From UBA6109 sp035366835 (GTDB lineage Bacteria > Desulfobacterota > Syntrophia > Syntrophales > UBA6109), in contig DAOSIS010000033.1 in NCBI GenBank assembly GCA_035366835.1, forward strand, positions 1-34,441: a stretch of 34,441 nt of DNA, in the 5' to 3' direction. A program made the position numbers and the translations under genes. Shown piece after piece: positions 33,855 through 34,441 of this stretch (positions within the stretch are counted from its first letter, which is position 1; the number at the start of each line of letters is the position of its first letter). The notes beneath the pieces are model-generated. The model did not search any database. It had not been told where the DNA came from and saw nothing but the letters and a program-made list of their open reading frames with translations.

Positions 33855-34441
33855 CTACTCCGGGATGACCCTTCCCAGCAGTTCCATGATGTGGAGGACG
33901 GGCTGTTTCATCCGTGCCTGCCGGACGCCCCAGGCCAGCTGCAGGTGGCAGCCCGGATTGGCCGTGACGAGGAATTCGGCGCCGGTTGCGCGGACGTTGG
34001 CCAGCTTCCGGTCGAGGATCCTGCGGCTCGCCTCCAGTTCCTTCAGGGCGAATGATCCCGCCATGCCGCAGCACCAGTTCGCCTCCTTCATCTCCCGGTA
34101 TTCGACCCCCGGGATCTGACGGATCAGGTGTCGCGGCTGGGCGGAGACGCCCTGGCCATGGGCGAGGTGGCAGGGCTCGTGGTAGGTGACGGAGGAAGGG
34201 AAGGGTTTGAAACCTTCCGTCCGGAGACCGGCCTCCGCCAGGAGCTCCGACACGTCGCGGACCTTCCTGCGGAACGCCTCCAGGCGTCCGTGTTCGATCC
34301 GGCCGTCGAGGATCTCCTCGTACTCCTTCAGCGCGCAGCCGCAGCCGGCGCAGTCCGTGACGATCCAGTCGACGCCGACCCCCGAGAAGAGATCGAGGTT
34401 CATCGCAGCCAGCTCCCGGGCGGTCCTGCGGTCCCCCTCCG
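33855..34441 (-). CDS. GlcF/LldE-like Fe-S oxidoreductase, C-terminal part (cut by window edge)
   Basis: The last 195 codons or so of a cysteine-rich (CCG-domain) Fe-S protein. The frame is open to the window end (EGDRRTARELAAMNLDLFSG), so the ATG at 34403 is internal. Motifs seen are VTDCAGCGCALKEYE, TYHEPCHLAHGQG, WCCGMAGSF and TANPGCHLQL, the paired CCG-type motifs of heterodisulfide-reductase-like subunits. The layout, with HEPCHL followed by CCGMAGSF, best fits the iron-sulfur subunit of glycolate or lactate oxidation. The N-terminal ferredoxin part, if present, lies outside. No clear terminator was found after its stop. Confidence 0.85.
   Translation of the reverse strand, partial: EGDRRTARELAAMNLDLFSGVGVDWIVTDCAGCGCALKEYEEILDGRIEHGRLEAFRRKVRDVSELLAEAGLRTEGFKPFPSSVTYHEPCHLAHGQGVSAQPRHLIRQIPGVEYREMKEANWCCGMAGSFALKELEASRRILDRKLANVRATGAEFLVTANPGCHLQLAWGVRQARMKQPVLHIMELLGRVIPE

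Overview
This is a GC-rich bacterial window that looks like a Desulfobacterota (former Deltaproteobacteria) chromosome, plausibly of the Syntrophales/Syntrophobacterales type. The grounds are the thrS-infC-rpmI-rplT-pheS-pheT-ihfA-merR gene order, a PxxKW-type cysteine-rich protein of the kind known from deltaproteobacteria, a mannose-type PTS remnant beside HPr and enzyme I, and dispersed GTCATTCCCGC-type palindromes. The assignment below phylum is a guess. Almost every gene is recognisable. No rRNA, tRNA, CRISPR array or intact mobile element was seen.

Left part (1-8290): a translation operon on the + strand runs thrS, infC, rpmI, rplT, pheS, pheT, ihfA and a MerR-type regulator. infC probably starts at an AUC codon. 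Palindromic repeats lie upstream of thrS, inside the rpmI-rplT gap and after merR. After merR one half of the palindrome has expanded into a 20-bp tandem array. A 16-bp terminator hairpin separates merR from a convergent PxxKW gene.

8290-14800: the PxxKW gene (-) is followed by a 30-codon relic of an unidentified (possibly transposase) reading frame. Then come a mannose-family PTS IID gene, ptsH and ptsI (+), lacking the usual IIA/IIB/IIC partners, and a PlsB-like glycerol-3-phosphate acyltransferase. A short 3' gene fragment follows plsB.

14800-21340 (- strand): enolase sits downstream of a PilT-like ATPase with a good sigma-70 promoter. A 150-bp three-armed repeat comes next. Then a three-gene overlapping cluster encodes an MPGP-type HAD phosphatase, a GT78-like glycosyltransferase and a GT81-like glycosyltransferase. 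These probably make glucosyl/mannosyl-glycerate compatible solutes.

21340-25010 (+): a soluble PRC-barrel/MgtE_N/CBS protein precedes an NRAMP-like transporter whose metal-site residues are altered in the way expected of Mg2+-type NRAMP relatives. A ferredoxin-nitroreductase fusion follows.

25060-34441 (-): an apparent operon mazG, DUF2065, queA, tgt, yajC, secD, secF, DUF456, lepB covers nucleotide sanitation, queuosine synthesis and protein export. Upstream of it, and separated by a strong terminator, is an OFA-type major facilitator transporter with a near-consensus promoter and a tandem 10-bp repeat. The window ends inside a GlcF/LldE-like Fe-S oxidoreductase gene.
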